DNA of 10,381 bases from Burkholderiales bacterium RIFCSPHIGHO2_12_FULL_61_11 (GTDB lineage: Bacteria; Pseudomonadota; Gammaproteobacteria; Burkholderiales; Burkholderiaceae_C): the NCBI GenBank assembly GCA_001770785.1, contig MERZ01000409.1, forward strand, positions 1 to 10,381, read 5' to 3'. Positions 6,489-10,381 of this stretch are shown here, one piece after another. The notes beneath the pieces were generated by a model, which was not told the origin of the DNA, did not search any database, and saw only the letters and a program-made list of their open reading frames with translations. The number at the start of each line of letters is the position of its first letter. The first letter of the stretch is position 1. The translations under genes and the position numbers were made by a program.

Positions 6489-7376
6489 TCAGGCCTTGTA
6501 AAACTTGCGCACCGCCCGCAGCGCATTGCTGCCGCTCTGCTCCAGGAAGTTGCGGTAGGCTTTGAGCACGTAATGGTCTTCGGGCAACGGAGCGTAGCCG
6601 CGCCACGGCGTGCCCAGAACGGTGTCGAAGCCGTATGGGACCGCCAGGGTGAGGAATGCGTTTTCCAGGCAGTGCTTTAGATCGGAGCCGTCGGCCGCCT
6701 TGGCCGGCATTTGCTGGCCGATGTTGGAAAGCCCTCCCGTCATGTGTAAACCCTGCAGTTCGGTATCGCCGCCGATCAAACGCACCGCATCCAGCGTGGC
6801 GCGATTGAGGCCTTCGGTATCGGCGATGATCGCACTTACCGACAGATCGATATAAATATCGTCCAGAGGCATGCCGTAGTCGTCCCGCAATCTCAGCGCC
6901 GCTCGTTTTGCCGTGGAGGCAATGTCGCCGGCCGTCTTGTTATTCTTGGCGACACCATCCACAACGCTCTCGGAGGCCATGACCATGACTTTGAAGGGAT
7001 ACTGCTTGTAAAGCGTCATCGCGTCCCAGCGATGTTCCGTGATCGAGTTGACGATGGGCAGCGCTCCACCGGTCCGTTCGCGGTCGTAGGTGGCCAGGCA
7101 AAGCCTAGTCAGTTCAACGCTGGGTACATCGAAAGACAGGGGAACGTCCACCACCGACTGGATGGCGTGAATCACGTCGATGAGAAACGGCCGGTCGGTC
7201 ATTGCTTGAGCGCCCAGGTTCACATTCAGAAAAATGGCACCCGATTCCACTTGTCGAATGGCAAGAGCCTGGATGCTGGCCAAGTCCTTTTCTTCGAACA
7301 TAGCCTTGGTGCTCTTGAAGCCCGGATTGATGCGCTCGCCGATGATTTTGATGGCAAAGCTGTTGGGGTTGCTCAT
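6489..7376 (-). CDS. Pterin-binding methyltransferase (methyl-THF:corrinoid protein, AcsE/MtgA/CmuB-like)
   Basis: Moves a methyl group between a corrinoid protein and tetrahydrofolate; in a demethylation pathway it makes methyl-THF. The protein is 295 residues, close to AcsE-type single-domain enzymes, with the dihydropteroate-synthase-like TIM barrel. The opening IKIIGERINPGF is the family hallmark. Residues equivalent to the AcsE folate site are kept: Asp83 (LSFDVPS), Asn110 (IVNSITE), Asp177 (YIDLSVS) and Asn218 (GGLSNIGQ). The motif usually read as D-x-N-x-G is LNVNLG here, so its first Asp is Asn51. AGGAG lies six bases before the ATG, which overlaps the activator gene's stop as ATGA. 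The reverse reaction, from methyl-THF to corrinoid, is possible but fits the context less well. Confidence 0.88.
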   Translation of the reverse strand: MSNPNSFAIKIIGERINPGFKSTKAMFEEKDLASIQALAIRQVESGAIFLNVNLGAQAMTDRPFLIDVIHAIQSVVDVPLSFDVPSVELTRLCLATYDRERTGGALPIVNSITEHRWDAMTLYKQYPFKVMVMASESVVDGVAKNNKTAGDIASTAKRAALRLRDDYGMPLDDIYIDLSVSAIIADTEGLNRATLDAVRLIGGDTELQGLHMTGGLSNIGQQMPAKAADGSDLKHCLENAFLTLAVPYGFDTVLGTPWRGYAPLPEDHYVLKAYRNFLEQSGSNALRAVRKFYKA

Positions 7377-9214
7377 GGGTGTCTCCTGGTGATGTCGGAC
7401 GGAAATCCGATGTGTTGTAAAAATGTTTTCTGGAACGCACTGCGGGTGGACAGTTCGACGTACTGGCAGGCTGCGGCCAGTTCAGTCGCCCGTGTCCGGG
7501 CCGAGCGGCTGGCCAGCATCTGGCGCACGCCCCTGCCTGCGGCATTGCCCACCTGCTCGAAGCGCGTGGGTGGCAGGTCGGGGAAGAGGCCGATGTCCAC
7601 GCCACTGGCAATGTCGATATAGGCACCAAAGGCTCCGGCGATGATGAAGCGCTCAATCTCCTGCTCATGCAGTCCCTGGTCGCGCAGCAGCATGTCAACA
7701 CCGGTGCGGATGGCCGCCTTGGCCAGTTGCACGGCGCGCACGTCGTCCTGTGAAAAATGCACGCCGGGGGCCAGTACGGCGGCCCGTTTGCCGTCCAGCT
7801 CGATCACGTCGGGGTGGTCGGCGGCCAATCGGCCACGGGCGTTGACGATGTTGGCGCGCCGCAGCACCGACAGGGCGTCCAGCACGCCCGAGCCGCACAG
7901 GCCCACCGGATCGAGATTGCCAATGGTGCGCACGGCAATGCGGCCGTTCTCCATCGAGACCCGCTCGATGGCGCCGTCTGCGGCCCGCATGCCGCAGGAA
8001 ATGTGACCGCCTTCCAGCGCCGGGCCGGACGGGCAGGAGGCGGACAGAATCTGGCCCTCGTGGATAAGAGAGATTTCGGTGTTGGTGCCGATGTCCATCA
8101 CCAAGCTGGTGCGGCTGCTTTGCCAGCGCTCTTGCGTGGACAGCAGGGCCGTAACGTGATCGCCACCGACAAAGCCGCCGACATTGGGAACCATATGAAC
8201 CCAGGCGCCGGGGCACAGATGCAGGCCCAGGTCACGCGCCTTGAGGTCCATGCTGGCGCGCACCGTAGCCACAAAAGGCGCACGCCCGAGTTGATGCACG
8301 GGCAGGCCGAGCAGCAGATGGTGCATGGCGGTGTTGCCGCAGATCACGGCGTCAACAATGTCTGCGCGGCGCGCCCCGATGGCATGGCACAGGTCGTGCG
8401 CCAGGGCATTGAGGGCGGTGATGGCGGCAGTGCGCAATTCCTCGCGCGCATCAGAGCCGCGAACTGCGAAGTTGATGCGGCTGATGAGGTCGGCGCCCCA
8501 GGCAGTCTGCGGGTTCTCGATGCCGAGGCTGGCCAGGCGCTCGCCGCTTTCCAGATCAATCAGAAAAGCGGCGGCATTGGTGGTACCCAGATCCACCGCC
8601 AGGCCGAGCGTGCGGCTGCCGGTCGGGGCAAAGTCGATCAATTCGTTGCCGCGCTGGCGCACGCGCAGCGACCAGCGCTCATCGCTTGAGCCCGCGCGCA
8701 GCATCTGCGAGAGTTCCTGGGCGGCCATCAAGTCAACGGTGAGGGCTGGCTCGCCCATGGCACGCAATAAGCGGTCGGTGTCGCACAGGTTGTCGGCGAG
8801 CGTGGCCGGCGCTACCGTGAGGTCGCGGCTGATGACGACCGGGTCTAATGCCAGCACTTCGAGCACGCCCCCAGTGTCCGCTTCGGCACGCACCACCGGC
8901 GCCAGCGAGCGCGGCGCCACTTCAATCGTGCAATCGCTGCGGGCGTGCACCTGGCAGGCGCGCAGCCATTTCTTCTTGCTGTGGGTCGGGGTGGCGCCCG
9001 GTTCAGTGACAGCACTGGCATGGCTGGAATCGATCCGGCCTTCGGTCACCCGCACCACGCAGGTGCCGCAGGTGCCGCGTCCGCCGCAGGCGCCGACAAT
9101 GCGCAGGCAGTTGCGGCGCGCGCTCTGAAAAATGGTTTCGTCATCGTGCGCCGTAATTTCGCGCTCCAGCTCGGGAAAGCGCAGTGTATGCGTGGTGGGG
9201 CGTGCGTGGAGCAT
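7373..9214 (-). CDS. Reductive activator of corrinoid proteins (RACo/RamA-like: 2Fe-2S ferredoxin plus ASKHA ATPase)
   Basis: Uses ATP and low-potential electrons to return a corrinoid protein from inactive Co(II) to Co(I). It is 613 residues from the ATG at 9214. Residues 1-100 form a plant-type 2Fe-2S domain with Cys43, Cys49, Cys52 (ACGGRGTCGTC) and Cys87 (WLRACQ). From about 200 comes the ASKHA domain: GLAVDLGTTNAA (phosphate-1 loop, about 204-215), GNTAMHHLLLG (293-303), VMDIGTNTEISL (372-383), SCPSGPALEGGHISCGMRAA (393-412), GLCGSGVLDA (438-447) and IIAGAFGAYID (524-534). All are diagnostic of this family. The reading frame is open from a GTG at 9268, overlapping the preceding gene, but family proteins start close to the ferredoxin strand and the ATG at 9214 gives that; neither site has a good ribosome-binding sequence. 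Its stop overlaps the methyltransferase start. Confidence 0.93.
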   Translation of the reverse strand: MLHARPTTHTLRFPELEREITAHDDETIFQSARRNCLRIVGACGGRGTCGTCVVRVTEGRIDSSHASAVTEPGATPTHSKKKWLRACQVHARSDCTIEVAPRSLAPVVRAEADTGGVLEVLALDPVVISRDLTVAPATLADNLCDTDRLLRAMGEPALTVDLMAAQELSQMLRAGSSDERWSLRVRQRGNELIDFAPTGSRTLGLAVDLGTTNAAAFLIDLESGERLASLGIENPQTAWGADLISRINFAVRGSDAREELRTAAITALNALAHDLCHAIGARRADIVDAVICGNTAMHHLLLGLPVHQLGRAPFVATVRASMDLKARDLGLHLCPGAWVHMVPNVGGFVGGDHVTALLSTQERWQSSRTSLVMDIGTNTEISLIHEGQILSASCPSGPALEGGHISCGMRAADGAIERVSMENGRIAVRTIGNLDPVGLCGSGVLDALSVLRRANIVNARGRLAADHPDVIELDGKRAAVLAPGVHFSQDDVRAVQLAKAAIRTGVDMLLRDQGLHEQEIERFIIAGAFGAYIDIASGVDIGLFPDLPPTRFEQVGNAAGRGVRQMLASRSARTRATELAAACQYVELSTRSAFQKTFLQHIGFPSDITRRHP

Positions 9215-9231
9215 GGCGGACAGGGGGAGAA

Positions 9232-9909
9232 TCAGACCGCGGTCACGGTGCTTTGAACCCGTCTGCACTTGGCCCGCGAGGGACAGCGGTCGCAGCGCGA
9301 CCAGGATGCTTGGGGCAAATCAATGCCGGCGCCCATCACGACGGACGATGACTTGAGCGGGTACAGGGTGTGGCCATAGCGCAGGCTCACACCGATGGCC
9401 TCGGCCTGCGCCAGCCGCAGTACGCCGGCATGGGCGTCCAGGCCCAAGCCCGGGTCGCCGGGGTGTAATTCACCGCACAGGGTGAGCTGTTGGCGCTTGG
9501 CCGCCATCAGCATGTGGTCCTGCAGCAGGCGTGAGGTGGCAAACAGCAGCTCGGTCCCCAGCTCATCCAGCGCCAGCGCCAGCGAGGCGCGTTTTTCAGA
9601 AAACAAGGCGGTGACGCGTGCTTCCAGCGCCGGGCCCACGGTACACACCGCACAGGCCAGGGCGGTGAGCTGGCCGGTGGCTGGCAGTAGCCAGGGCGCG
9701 TGCAGTGTTTCACCTTCAAGCATCAGGTGCTCGCCTATCGGGGTGTCCAGTGGCACGATGCGGTAACTCCAGGAGGCATCGGCCAGGTTTTCAGCGAGTG
9801 CCAGTTCCAGCGCATCGCACCGCATGCGCTCGCGCAGCATGGATGGCCGCCCCGGCAGGGGCGCGGCCGCCACACTGCGCAGCAGGTTGAGATTGCGACG
9901 GCTGGTCAT
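9232..9909 (-). CDS. Protein like the MetH activation domain, with a C-terminal Cys cluster
   Basis: Free-standing protein of 225 residues related to the B12-dependent methionine synthase activation domain (PF02965). In MetH this domain binds S-adenosylmethionine to remethylate inactive cobalamin. The core similarity is at ELHPGDPGLGLDAHAGVLRL (about 147-166) followed by IGVSLRYGHTLYPLKSSSVV (about 172-191), which corresponds to the SPGYGDWPL and MxPxKSVSG segments. The C-terminal CDRCPSRAKC (Cys206, Cys209, Cys215) could bind an iron-sulfur cluster or other metal, a feature I recall from stand-alone relatives in corrinoid clusters. It is 13 bases downstream of the URO-D gene and just upstream of the RACo-like gene. 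AAGG before the ATG is a plausible ribosome-binding site. A role in corrinoid binding or reactivation is inferred, not shown. Confidence 0.75.
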   Translation of the reverse strand: MTSRRNLNLLRSVAAAPLPGRPSMLRERMRCDALELALAENLADASWSYRIVPLDTPIGEHLMLEGETLHAPWLLPATGQLTALACAVCTVGPALEARVTALFSEKRASLALALDELGTELLFATSRLLQDHMLMAAKRQQLTLCGELHPGDPGLGLDAHAGVLRLAQAEAIGVSLRYGHTLYPLKSSSVVMGAGIDLPQASWSRCDRCPSRAKCRRVQSTVTAV

Positions 9910-9922
9910 GGGGAGGGCCTTC

Positions 9923-10381
9923 TCAACCCGCGTATTTGCGCGCGGCGTCGAACATGGCGCGCACGTTGAGCACCGGTGTCTCGTCCGGAATGCCGAAGGC
10001 GCCGTCCAGAATCAGCTTGCCGCCCTTGTTCCAGACGTTGTCCACCAGGTGCTTGACTGCAGCATCGACATCCTCGGGCTTGCCGGTGGTCAGCATGGAG
10101 GGCGAGAGGTTGCCGCGCAGTGCGACGCGGTCGCCCAGCACTTCGAAAGCCTTGACCATGTCGGTGCGCTCGAACCAGTAGATGCACTTGCCGGCCGGGA
10201 TGTCCTTGATGACTTCCAGACGCTTGGTGCAGTCGGCTTCCCACATCGGCATGGGGATCAGGTCGGCCTCGATCAGACCCATCATCATCTTGCGGAACGG
10301 CGGCCACCAGAACTCCTCGAACTGCTTGGGGCTCATGAAGGCATCGGGCGCCCAGTGGATCGGGATGAAGACGATTGGATT
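9923..10381 (-). CDS. URO-D-family (MtaA/CmuA/MtvB-like) methyltransferase, C-terminal part only
   Basis: C-terminal 152 residues of a protein of the uroporphyrinogen-decarboxylase fold; the start lies beyond the right edge. The frame is open to the last base and reads IPIHWAPDAFMSPKQFEEFW and on through a region with P-M-P-M-W-E-A-D-C-T. The His of IHWAPD and the Cys of WEADCT fall where MtaA/MtbA-type enzymes have zinc-ligand segments, although the Zn site needs the full sequence to confirm. The FMSPxxFxxFxxPxxxxM pattern is common in family members within corrinoid O-demethylase clusters, and the GxxxLDGAFGIPDETPVLNVRAM ending is typical. True heme-pathway UroD is unlikely given the neighbours. 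It could be the substrate-side methyltransferase that loads the corrinoid protein. It is the first gene of the operon visible here; a corrinoid-binding protein gene is expected upstream. Confidence 0.8.
   Translation of the reverse strand, partial: NPIVFIPIHWAPDAFMSPKQFEEFWWPPFRKMMMGLIEADLIPMPMWEADCTKRLEVIKDIPAGKCIYWFERTDMVKAFEVLGDRVALRGNLSPSMLTTGKPEDVDAAVKHLVDNVWNKGGKLILDGAFGIPDETPVLNVRAMFDAARKYAG

Noticed and set aside
6485..6526. Upstream start (6526) for the amidohydrolase, overlapping the methyltransferase gene
   Set aside because: The extra 14 residues (MRCGRCASF...) are translated from the methyltransferase 3' end in another frame; the ATG at 6484 has a ribosome-binding site and fits the family's usual N-terminus.
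7757..8689. Plus-strand open frame of 310 codons opposite the RACo-like gene
   Set aside because: The opposite strand carries all the ASKHA motifs; this frame has no recognisable domain or ribosome-binding site.
9923..10381. Heme-pathway uroporphyrinogen decarboxylase (hemE)
   Set aside because: The visible sequence and neighbours match the methyltransferase branch of the URO-D fold (FMSPxxF region, corrinoid operon) and not HemE.
1..10381. tRNA, rRNA, CRISPR array, complete insertion sequence or phage genes
   Set aside because: I looked for regular repeat-spacer patterns, tRNA-like ends and transposase motifs and saw none that I could support.

Overview
The window looks like chromosomal DNA of a GC-rich betaproteobacterium, probably Burkholderiales and Comamonadaceae-like. 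This is inferred from the style of the proteins (Liv transporter, LigAB-type dioxygenase, high-GC codon use); there is no rRNA or other phylogenetic marker to confirm it. It holds two catabolic modules that converge on a short scarred segment near 4972-5276.

Left part (1-3249, minus strand): a branched-chain-amino-acid-type (HAAT) ABC transporter operon in the order livK (binding protein), livH and livM (permeases), livG (ATPase, cut by the window edge). livH/livM and livM/livG overlap by ATGA. A 17-bp hairpin followed by a T-rich run lies between livK and livH and probably lets the binding protein be made in excess over the membrane parts. Region 3250-3744 separates livK from the divergent dioxygenase genes; it holds both control regions and some unexplained, partly coding-like sequence.

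Middle (3745-4971, plus strand): a two-gene unit for the small and large subunits of a LigAB-type (protocatechuate 4,5-dioxygenase family) extradiol dioxygenase. All expected iron ligands and the catalytic His are present in the large subunit. No other meta-cleavage pathway gene is in view.

Scar (4972-5276): a plus-strand fragment of an Aer-like PAS domain abuts a minus-strand folD remnant. The folD remnant keeps only about 48 N-terminal codons and has an amber stop at codon 9. Its ATG overlaps the stop of the next operon by ATGA, so folD was once that operon's last gene.

Right part (5273-10381, minus strand): a tightly packed corrinoid-dependent methyl-transfer operon, in transcription order: a URO-D-type methyltransferase (cut by the window edge), a protein resembling the MetH activation domain with a C-terminal Cys cluster, a 2Fe-2S/ASKHA reductive activator of corrinoid proteins (RACo/RamA-like), a pterin-binding methyl-THF:corrinoid methyltransferase, a metal-dependent amidohydrolase of the imidazolonepropionase-like group, and the dead folD. 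The likely logic is that a methyl group is removed from an unknown substrate onto a corrinoid protein (not in the window), passed to tetrahydrofolate, and oxidised through the folate C1 pathway. The nearby ring-cleavage dioxygenase and uptake system make a methoxylated aromatic an attractive but unproven substrate. The amidohydrolase-folD-methyltransferase association also resembles the chloromethane (cmu) clusters as I remember them.
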